A stretch of 10,314 nt of DNA from Phycisphaeraceae bacterium (lineage in GTDB: Bacteria > Planctomycetota > Phycisphaerae > Phycisphaerales > Phycisphaeraceae). Positions 5,651 to 10,007 of this stretch are shown here, one piece after another. The DNA lies in the NCBI GenBank assembly GCA_020850375.1, contig JADZET010000437.1, forward strand, positions 1 through 10,314, read 5' to 3'. Within the stretch, counting starts at the first letter, position 1, and the number at the start of each line of letters is the position of its first letter. The notes below the pieces were generated by a model, which had not been told where the DNA came from, made no database searches, and saw nothing but the letters and a program-made list of their open reading frames with translations. The position numbers were made by a program, and so were the translations under genes.

Positions 5651-5669
5651 ACTAAGCAGGAGGTCCTCG

Positions 5670-5933
5670 ATGCCGTACCTAGTGTGGTTCTCTTTCTTCT
5701 TTTCGATGAGTGGATTCGTGCTGTGTTTAAGCATCGTGCTGCTATGGAGAGGCGGGCGAGGGCAGACAGTAGAGCAGCGAGCACGTGACAGGTGGATCGA
5801 AGATGAGATTAACTCGATCCCTGATCTCCGGTCGGAATTGTCACAGCACCATCGTCGGCTGCATGTTTTAGAAACCCCCCTCGGGCTGGACCACAACGGC
5901 AGCACCTACGACGCCCTCCACTCTCGTTTCTAA
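5670..5933 (+). CDS. Small membrane protein, first gene of second operon, 87 aa
   Basis: ATG 5670 has the best ribosome site of the genome, AGGAGG at 5658-5663 with a 6-base spacer. The frame is open further upstream, but that part lies in the structured leader and is not coding. The N-terminus is one strong membrane span rich in Phe (about residues 3-26, YLVWFSFFFSMSGFVLCLSI). A basic turn (WRGGRGQ) and a charged helical domain (about 34-75, RARDRWIEDEINSIPDLRSE then LSQHHRRLHVLE) follow, probably in the cytoplasm. No family is recognised. The charged domain with an N-terminal anchor could tether a replication complex, or form a holin-like or superinfection-exclusion protein; nothing decides between these. 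Confidence 0.75.
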   Translation: MPYLVWFSFFFSMSGFVLCLSIVLLWRGGRGQTVEQRARDRWIEDEINSIPDLRSELSQHHRRLHVLETPLGLDHNGSTYDALHSRF

Positions 5934-5981
5934 GCGACGGGCCGCCCCGCCGCTCTTGCCATTTTCCAGGAGAAAAAACTC

Positions 5982-6245
5982 ATGCCCAGTAAGCTCGAAA
6001 ATGATTTGGCCCTACACATTGTCAGCTTCCGCTGGAGGCTCAGTGAACTGATCCAGGTCATTCGGGAATCGCTCCTACTCCTCGAGTCTGTTGACGCCGC
6101 AAGGGAAGACGGCGACCAAGAGATGCCCATCCTTAAGCAGCTACGCGCCTCACTAAAGAAATGCCGTACAGAAATAGCGATGGCTGACCAGGTGATTGCC
6201 CCGTACACGGCGGCCATTAGGACATCGGACGGGGGTGCTGCATGA
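5982..6245 (+). CDS. Small helical protein, 87 aa
   Basis: ATG 5982 follows AGGAG (5968-5972) with a 9-base spacer. The product is almost wholly helical. One amphipathic helix runs at about residues 5-40 (ALHIVSFRWRLSELIQVIRE and onward) and another at about 48-72 (ILKQLRASLKKCRTEIAMAD), separated by an acidic turn (AREDGDQE). This suggests a helical hairpin or coiled-coil oligomer. There is no membrane span and no known motif. Its stop overlaps the next start as ATGA (6242-6245). A codon mix less G/C-biased than the virion genes suggests a different history. Function is unknown. Confidence 0.7.
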   Translation: MPSKLENDLALHIVSFRWRLSELIQVIRESLLLLESVDAAREDGDQEMPILKQLRASLKKCRTEIAMADQVIAPYTAAIRTSDGGAA

Positions 6246-6721
6246 CCGCACCGCTGCACTATGAGCCTGTCTGCCCTCACCGGCAGTTTTCGACGTTCCG
6301 GGTGCTGGTCGTGTGGCCCTCCACTTGCCCGCTGGTGCCCGCTGGCGGAGCGTACATCTACGTCGGCCCCGCGTGGGGTGCGGCGGCGTCCGCGGCCACC
6401 AGGGCCCGTCTGCTCGGCCGCTACGACCGCGTGGTGATCGAGGCCCGTTGCGAGTCCTGCTACGACCTGGTGGTGTTCGCGTGGGACCCACGAGTCGGCT
6501 CGGGCTGCTGGGTGCGTGTGAACGACCAGCCGCCGCCGGCTGCGGCGCCGCAGCCGCAGAAGCCCTGCACGCTCTTTGATCCCCTTGAAGCCGAATCCCG
6601 CTTCATCCGCGAGTCCGTGACCGGCCGCAACCGAAAATACTCCTGCGGGCCCGGCGGGGGGAAGAGGCCAAGTGCTGACCCCCGCCGGGCAAATTTTCTC
6701 GGGCAAGGACGCCCATCATGA
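6242..6721 (+). CDS. Cys-containing hypothetical protein, 159 aa
   Basis: Start and stop are both coupled as ATGA overlaps (6242-6245 and 6718-6721). The first 95 residues look like a compact domain with hydrophobic strands (FRVLVVWPS and YDRVVIEA) and several cysteines (C11, C29, C70, C73, C89). The pair CESC at 70-73 is the kind of knuckle that binds zinc, but four well-placed ligands are not obvious. A Pro/Ala stretch (about 97-107) separates a tail. The last about 25 residues show poorer codon choice and overlap a long terminator-like hairpin (6649-6690), so the tail may be an extension beyond an older stop. No recognised family. Confidence 0.65.
   Translation: MTAPLHYEPVCPHRQFSTFRVLVVWPSTCPLVPAGGAYIYVGPAWGAAASAATRARLLGRYDRVVIEARCESCYDLVVFAWDPRVGSGCWVRVNDQPPPAAAPQPQKPCTLFDPLEAESRFIRESVTGRNRKYSCGPGGGKRPSADPRRANFLGQGRPS
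6649..6698 (+). terminator. Long GC hairpin followed by ATTTTCTC inside the operon
   Basis: A perfect 12-pair stem (6649-6660 with 6679-6690; arms GCCCGGCGGGGG and CCCCCGCCGGGC) around an 18-base loop is followed by AAATTTTCTC. It lies in the tail of the 6242 gene and ends 28 bases before the next ATG. It may attenuate transcription of the last two genes (6718 and 7017). Confidence 0.6.
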
Positions 6722-7020
6722 CCGCCTGCCCAGCAATCCGCTCTGAACTCCCCCTCTTCGCCGACACCCTCTTGGGGCTGCCGGTGATCCCGCTGCAACC
6801 GATCCTCGACGGCGGCGGCGGCGTGCCCAAGGACGCCTACGTTTACGTCTACTTCGGCGACGACAAGCACGGCCGAGGGGATCACTACCGCTTGGGGCAA
6901 GTCTACAAGGTCAGCCTCTCCGCTGAGACTTGCGCGGTCCGCTTCCCCGGCGACTACATCCGCTCACGGGTGCCCTTCGACGCCGTGCAAGTCGCCCTGC
7001 CGGGCGTGGGGGTGGCATGA
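6718..7020 (+). CDS. Hypothetical protein, 100 aa
   Basis: ATG 6718 follows AAGGA (6705-6709) with an 8-base spacer and overlaps the previous stop. The product is small and beta-rich, with strands around residues 40-46 (AYVYVYFGDD), 60-67 (GQVYKVSL) and 72-95 (CAVRFPGDYIRSRVPFDAVQ). It suggests a small beta-barrel of OB- or SH3-like size. A single-stranded DNA-binding role would fit a replication operon, but I see no SSB signature, so this is only a thought. Its stop overlaps the next start (ATGA at 7017-7020), coupling it to the putative initiator. No family is recognised. Confidence 0.7.
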   Translation: MTACPAIRSELPLFADTLLGLPVIPLQPILDGGGGVPKDAYVYVYFGDDKHGRGDHYRLGQVYKVSLSAETCAVRFPGDYIRSRVPFDAVQVALPGVGVA

Positions 7021-7721
7021 CCACCGCCGAGCACAAGACGCGGCCACGTCGCTCGTGGTGGGCTCTGCACCGTTTTGAATCGGTGGCGGCTCACGCCCTG
7101 GGCCATCGCCGCTTGGCGGCTGCCGTCGTTCGCCAGCTCTCTGAGCGGGCCTGGGCGGCCAAAGAGATGCCCTACCTGACCCATTGCCACCTGGCCAAGA
7201 CACGCGGCCGCAAGCATCGGAACACGTCCAGGGCGATCGTCCGCGAGCTGGCGGATCTAGGGCTGATCCGTCTCTACCCTTGCCGGGGCGGAGCACCAGA
7301 CCACGGGTTTGAGCCCTACAAATTCCTCCCGAACATGCAGGCTATCAACGCCTACATCGAAGAGCACGCCGAAGCCGCCAACTCGTTCAAAGCACGCCCA
7401 GGCGGTGAGGGCGTGAGCACCAAAGCCCAATGGGACGCCATGCTCGTTGAGTTTCGGGCCAAGCGGGCCGAGGAAGCCGCCCAGGCCGAGGCCGATCGGG
7501 TCCGCCGGGAGGCCGAGGCACGGCGCCAGGCCGATGACTTGGCCAAGCGTAACGCGGTGTCGCCCTCGCAGGGCCGAATCCACCTCCTGCGGCTACTGAT
7601 CGCCGACCCGGCCAACCCCAAGCTCCAATGGGTGATGGCTTGGCACCGCATCCAGCCTGACTGGTTGAAGTCGATGTCCGCCGAGGGAATCGACGCGATT
7701 TTAACGGCCAGGACGACTTGA
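7017..7721 (+). CDS. Winged-helix-like protein, candidate replication initiator, 234 aa
   Basis: Start ATG 7017 overlaps the previous stop. Residues about 13-90 form an all-helical basic domain. It ends in a helix-turn-helix-like pattern (HCHLAKTRGRKHRNTSRAIV, then RELADLGLIRLYP), where the recognition helix NTSRAIVRELADLG is followed by a wing-like strand, as in winged-helix initiators of plasmids and phages and in helix-turn-helix helicase loaders. Residues about 138-178 are a highly charged helix (EEAAQAEADRVRREAEARRQ), probably a coiled coil. The C-terminal part (about 185-234) is small and helical with two Trp residues (WVMAWHRIQPDW). No HUH, Walker or polymerase motif is present. It is the last gene of its operon and abuts a non-coding region with dyads. 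Initiator is the best guess; a transcription regulator is the alternative. Confidence 0.7.
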   Translation: MTTAEHKTRPRRSWWALHRFESVAAHALGHRRLAAAVVRQLSERAWAAKEMPYLTHCHLAKTRGRKHRNTSRAIVRELADLGLIRLYPCRGGAPDHGFEPYKFLPNMQAINAYIEEHAEAANSFKARPGGEGVSTKAQWDAMLVEFRAKRAEEAAQAEADRVRREAEARRQADDLAKRNAVSPSQGRIHLLRLLIADPANPKLQWVMAWHRIQPDWLKSMSAEGIDAILTARTT

Positions 7722-8018
7722 TCGCTATCGTTCACCCCCATCATGCTAAGATTTTAGCAGTCTTACCGGCTGCGGTCTGTCCCTATCCCCATGAACTGAA
7801 CAGGTTGCGCTCGGCGATGGGGGCGAGGTGTGAAATTTATTACAAAGTATTGCGTCACGCAAAATCGCCCCAAAGCCCAGGGGAACTCGCCCGGGGCCAA
7901 TTAAGTGGACGCCTACCGTCCATAACTCCTCCTCTAAGGAGGGAAGGAGACACCAGCGGCCGCAAGGCCGGCCGCTGTGGCTCGCTGCGCTCGAGATCGG
8001 TGCCGCTGCGCGGCAGGA
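7722..8018. other. Non-coding region between convergent genes, with dyads
   Basis: No gene is supported here. An open frame from TTG 7718 is low-complexity and reads antisense to the 8019-8339 gene. Visible elements are a dyad TGCTAA-GATT-TTAGCA (7744-7759); GGGGCGA 7820-7826 with TCGCCCC 7865-7871, enclosing an A/T-rich stretch and the small hairpin TTGCG-TCA-CGCAA (7850-7862); CCTCCT-CTA-AGGAGG (7928-7942, centred); and CAGCGGCCG 7954-7962 with CGGCCGCTG 7969-7977. The A/T-rich island 7831-7850 beside the putative initiator gene makes this a second origin candidate. The GC stems near 7954-7977 may end transcription from one or both sides. Confidence 0.5.
7744..7759. promoter_or_regulatory. 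Perfect dyad TGCTAA-N4-TTAGCA
   Basis: Two 6-base half-sites in perfect dyad with a 4-base centre (TGCTAAGATTTTAGCA), 23 bases after the putative initiator gene. The same TTAGCA/TGCTAA core recurs three times upstream of the capsid region (9693-9757), so it is probably a binding site rather than a chance palindrome. Confidence 0.5.
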
Positions 8019-8054
8019 CTATTTTGCCCCACGTACAGGCGGGGCGGCGGTGGG
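8016..8054. repeat. Dispersed repeat, copy 2 (partner 5589-5627)
   Basis: Shares about 32 of 39 bases with 5589-5627, including the exact 21 bases 8034-8054. This copy overlaps the 3' end of the minus-strand gene and its TAG stop (8019-8021). Copy 1 lies in a non-coding leader. Confidence 0.7.
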
Positions 8055-8339
8055 AGCATCCAGCCCCGTCGGCTGCGTCGGGGGGCAAGGTGCTGCCAGG
8101 AGCGACGCGGGAGAACCCAAGCCACGCAGGATCGACAGGAGCGCACCGGACGGGCCGGTGGTCGGCTCGCCCTCGGGCTTGGCAGGACGGACCCACACCC
8201 AAAGCAGTAGGGGGATGCCCACCAGCGGAATCGCGGCACCGATCACCGTCAGCAGGACGGCCACGGCGATGATCGACGCCGCCCACGCGGCGGCGGTGCG
8301 GGCGAGGGTGAGGAGGTTTTTCGGGGTGCAGATCTGCAT
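8019..8339 (-). CDS. Small hydrophobic membrane protein, only minus-strand gene, 106 aa
   Basis: On the minus strand, ATG (8339-8337) is preceded by AGGAAGG (8353-8347) with a 7-base spacer, and the frame ends at TAG (8021-8019). The same frame is open much further upstream, antisense to the 8391 gene, but that part is a shadow. A basic, helical N-terminus (MQICTPKNLLTLARTAAAWA) leads into about 35 hydrophobic residues (about 17-52) with a central Gly/Pro break. They would make two short spans or one long one. A soluble Pro/Ala-rich tail follows (about 53-106). Third codon positions are nearly all G or C, as expected of real coding here. Two spans plus a soluble tail at about 100 residues would suit a holin, and separate minus-strand control would fit timed lysis. 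That is inference; an inner-membrane virion protein or immunity factor is also possible. Confidence 0.7.
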   Translation of the reverse strand: MQICTPKNLLTLARTAAAWAASIIAVAVLLTVIGAAIPLVGIPLLLWVWVRPAKPEGEPTTGPSGALLSILRGLGSPASLLAAPCPPTQPTGLDAPTAAPPVRGAK

Positions 8340-8390
8340 GGGTTTTCCTTCCTGGGGTGTAAAAAGGGGTATTCCCAAGGAGGTTACGCT

Positions 8391-9239
8391 GTGGCATCCG
8401 AAAACCCGTCCGTTCCGCACCCCGAAACCCTCGACAAAGTGCTCACCGAACCCCAGCAAGAAGGGGGGTTGTCCGTCGTGGACAACGCCGGCATCGAAGA
8501 ATCTGCCGCCGGATCGGTGCACACCGTGGCCGAGAACGCCGCTTTGTCGTCCGCCGCCGGCGGGAAAACCTTCTCCGGCGAGCCGCTGGGAAACTTCCAG
8601 CTGGACGAGCAGGGCAACGTCGCCTTGCGCAGCGATGGAACCCCGAAGCGGAAAAACGGTCGGCCGCCAGGCAAGCGGGACACTAAACCCCGAAAAGCTA
8701 CGCCACCCCGAAAAGCTACGCCACCCCGAAAAGCTACGCCGAAAGTAGCCTCCCCACCCGAGCCCGCCGCCGCCCCGTCCGAGTTGAGGGGCACCGATGA
8801 GACGCCCGAGCCGGTGGACGAGTCGGCGACGCCGCCGTCGGAAGTCGTCCAGCAGCCCGAGACGCTCGGGCCGGCCGCCGGCGACGTGGCCGTCGAGGCG
8901 GCCGAGAACGCCGCCAGAGCGATCAAGGGCGACAAGGCGGCCATGACCACCGCCGAGCGGGCGAGCATCAAGCGTGCGGCCCGCCAGGTCACGGGTGAGC
9001 TGCGGCTGTGGCCACCGCTGGCCCTGGTGATCTTCGTCGCGGCCTGGTGGCTGCGGGTGCACGTCCAGACCAAGAACCACAAGCCCGCCGTGCTCGCCGA
9101 GCCGGCGGCTGACGGATCAAGCGATGAGCGAGATAACCCACGGGCTGATAGTCGGCCAAACGAAAACCGGGAAAAGTACCCTGGCAAAGCGGATATCTTC
9201 GGCGGTCAGACGCCGTGGGCAGCAGGTTTTGGTCTATGA
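8391..9239 (+). CDS. Basic-repeat, membrane-anchored protein preceding the packaging ATPase, 282 aa
   Basis: GTG 8391 follows AAGGAGG (8377-8383) with a 7-base spacer. Parts in order: an acidic, disordered N-terminus (1-80); a strongly basic stretch (about 84-118) with GRPPGKR, which resembles an AT-hook core, and three tandem RKATP(P) repeats; an acidic Pro/Glu-rich region (122-160); a helical region (about 165-203, with ERASIKRAARQV); and a membrane span (about 207-222, PPLALVIFVAAWWLRVHV). The last about 38 residues run over the start of the ATPase gene in a different frame. The layout suggests a membrane-bound DNA-binding protein, a possible partner of the ATPase at the packaging vertex or a DNA-condensing virion component. 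I do not recognise a family. The repeats are recent and may vary in number between relatives. Confidence 0.7.
   Translation: MASENPSVPHPETLDKVLTEPQQEGGLSVVDNAGIEESAAGSVHTVAENAALSSAAGGKTFSGEPLGNFQLDEQGNVALRSDGTPKRKNGRPPGKRDTKPRKATPPRKATPPRKATPKVASPPEPAAAPSELRGTDETPEPVDESATPPSEVVQQPETLGPAAGDVAVEAAENAARAIKGDKAAMTTAERASIKRAARQVTGELRLWPPLALVIFVAAWWLRVHVQTKNHKPAVLAEPAADGSSDERDNPRADSRPNENREKYPGKADIFGGQTPWAAGFGL
8688..8740 (+). repeat. 18-bp tandem repeat, about 2.8 copies
   Basis: Unit CGAAAAGCTACGCCACCC occurs at 8691-8708 and 8709-8726 exactly, followed by 14 bases of a third copy (8727-8740). It encodes the hexapeptide repeat RKATPP. The exact DNA identity, including synonymous sites, implies recent slippage or strong constraint. 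Lys/Arg-Ala-Thr-Pro repeats resemble histone H1-like and other DNA-condensing tails. Confidence 0.9.
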
Positions 9240-9675
9240 CCCCAACGCCCCGGCCCACGGCATGAACGTCGGGGGCTGGCACGGTTGGGTTACTCACGAC
9301 TTCGCCCGGTTTTCCAAGGCTTTTTGGCAGTCCCGCAGCTGCGTGGCGTTCATCGACGAAGCGGCTGGCATCTTCGAGGGGCCGCACCAGAAGGACGCGC
9401 GAACGATGCTGACGCGGGGGCGGCACATCGACCCGAAAACCGGCGGCGGCGGGCATTGCGTCTGGCTCATCAGTCAGCGTTACGTCGGGTTCGACAAGAC
9501 GGCTCGGGAGCAATGCAGCCTGGCCTACGTGTTCCACGTCGGGGCCAGTGATGCTGACGACCTGGCGGACTGGTGGGGGGCTCCGGTGGTGGCCAAGGCG
9601 GCTCGATTGCCCAAGCTCCACTACCTCCACGTCAACAGCCTGGGCCAGGCCAAGGCTGGGCGGCTTACTTTTTGA
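9124..9675 (+). CDS. DNA packaging ATPase, FtsK/HerA-type, 183 aa
   Basis: The Walker A motif GQTKTGKS lies at residues 11-18, preceded by a strand (HGLIV). This fits ATG 9124 as the true start, although its ribosome site is weak (GACGGA). Walker B is VAFIDEA at about 74-80. TRGRH (97-101) may supply the arginine finger region, and LISQRY (115-120) is the conserved polar motif of the FtsK/HerA packaging ATPases of tail-less DJR viruses such as PM2 and PRD1. The length suits the minimal ATPase core with no accessory domain. It would pump DNA into the preformed membrane-containing capsid from a unique vertex. It overlaps the upstream membrane protein by 116 bases in another frame and lies just upstream of the capsid gene, the order seen in many DJR phages. 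A Zot-like assembly ATPase of filamentous phages is the main alternative, but there is no membrane span. Confidence 0.85.
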   Translation: MSEITHGLIVGQTKTGKSTLAKRISSAVRRRGQQVLVYDPNAPAHGMNVGGWHGWVTHDFARFSKAFWQSRSCVAFIDEAAGIFEGPHQKDARTMLTRGRHIDPKTGGGGHCVWLISQRYVGFDKTAREQCSLAYVFHVGASDADDLADWWGAPVVAKAARLPKLHYLHVNSLGQAKAGRLTF

Positions 9676-9778
9676 GAATTTGGGGGTGCGGATTTAGCAG
9701 GGTTTCCGGTCGGGTGTGCTAAAGGGGACGCATTGAAGGCAGAAAAACCCTTTAGCAAACCCCTTCGGAGACAAGCCC
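9676..9778. promoter_or_regulatory. Regulatory region with three TTTAGCA boxes
   Basis: TTTAGCA occurs at 9693-9699, inverted (TGCTAAA) at 9717-9723, and again at 9751-9757. The last two are the ends of a perfect 10-base inverted repeat, TGCTAAAGGG 9717-9726 with CCCTTTAGCA 9748-9757. The segment 9693-9709 also matches 5524-5541 in the other operon leader apart from one added G and two substitutions. A TTGAGA at 9672-9677 could be a -35 box, but no good -10 is visible. It probably holds the promoter or operator of the capsid region. Confidence 0.55.
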
Positions 9779-9916
9779 GTGCCCAAGTTCATCAAGAGCA
9801 ACAACGTCAGTAGCACCATCTGGACCGCCGTCGCCGTCGCCCTGGGCGTCGCGATCTTCGCCCCGCTCTTCGCCGGCTGGTACGCCAAGGTCACCACCAA
9901 GACCGCCACCGCCTGA
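9779..9916 (+). CDS. Very small membrane protein upstream of capsid gene, 45 aa
   Basis: GTG 9779 is preceded by GGAG (9767-9770) with an 8-base spacer, and the frame ends at TGA 9914-9916. The 45 residues begin with a basic, polar head (MPKFIKSNNVSS, with the first codon read as Met). One membrane span follows (about 14-34, IWTAVAVALGVAIFAPLFAG) and then a Lys/Thr tail. The third positions are nearly all G or C. Tiny single-span proteins beside the capsid gene are characteristic of PM2-like and related phages, in which several such peptides stud the internal membrane. It lies between the TTTAGCA region and a strong terminator, so it may be transcribed at a level different from the capsid gene. 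Confidence 0.75.
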   Translation: MPKFIKSNNVSSTIWTAVAVALGVAIFAPLFAGWYAKVTTKTATA

Positions 9917-9948
9917 TCCCTCGCCGCCGCAGCGGCACACCATGACCG

Positions 9949-9975
9949 CCGGCCGGGTCACTCCGGCCGGTTTTT
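9949..9975 (+). terminator. Intrinsic terminator upstream of the capsid gene
   Basis: CCGGCCGG (9949-9956) and CCGGCCGG (9963-9970) form a perfect 8-pair stem with loop GTCACT, followed directly by TTTTT (9971-9975). It lies 32 bases after the small membrane gene and 32 bases before the capsid start. Each arm is itself a palindrome, so other pairings exist, but the T-tract marks plus-strand termination. Confidence 0.85.
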
Positions 9976-10007
9976 CCGCAACTTTCCCCAGGAGCGAAGG
10001 ACCAACC

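Larger units (their letters stand above)
5310..5669. other. Structured non-coding region: candidate origin and/or operon leader
   Basis: I see no gene in these 360 bases. The first about 130 bases are visibly richer in A/T than the rest of the genome. They hold overlapping dyads: TAAGTCGT 5361-5368 with ACGACTTA 5394-5401, CTCGTCA 5402-5408 with TGACGAG 5423-5429, and TCGTCAAG 5337-5344 with CTTGACGA 5421-5428. Some pairs exclude each other, so alternative folds are possible. The second half carries a minus-oriented hairpin (5445-5473), a 15-bp stem enclosing a hairpin (5476-5593) and a terminator-like hairpin (5615-5650), just before the AGGAGG site of the next gene. Density of dyads, A/T content and an adjacent DNA-binding gene suit an origin; the position also suits a regulated leader. 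Confidence 0.6.

Noticed and set aside
5383..5784. Minus-strand open frames across the structured leader (5383-5784 and 5406-5636)
   Set aside because: They cross the long inverted repeats and have no clear ribosome site. Similarity of PTAAPPV.GAK to the end of the 8019-8339 product follows from the shared DNA repeat.
5930..6706. Minus-strand open frame of 258 codons over the second operon
   Set aside because: The plus-strand genes here are coupled by ATGA overlaps and have ribosome sites; the minus frame has neither and reads as His/Arg/Gly-rich.
6242..6721. HUH-type rolling-circle Rep
   Set aside because: Histidines occur near the start (LHYEPVCPH), but there is no hydrophobic-flanked HxH pair followed by a YxxxK-type motif.
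7718..8272. Plus-strand open frame of 184 codons after the 7017 gene
   Set aside because: It starts with TTG without a ribosome site, is Arg/Ser/Gly/Pro-rich, crosses dyads and runs antisense to the 8019-8339 gene.
8688..8740. Tandem repeat considered as a CRISPR array or iteron origin
   Set aside because: The units are 18 bases, directly adjacent with no spacers, and keep a coding frame (RKATPP), so they are a protein repeat rather than CRISPR. An iteron role cannot be excluded but has no support.
8019..9080. Long minus-strand open frame of 353 codons
   Set aside because: Only its last 106 codons (from 8339) have a ribosome site, coding-like codon use and a sensible protein. The rest is antisense to the 8391 gene and its repeats.
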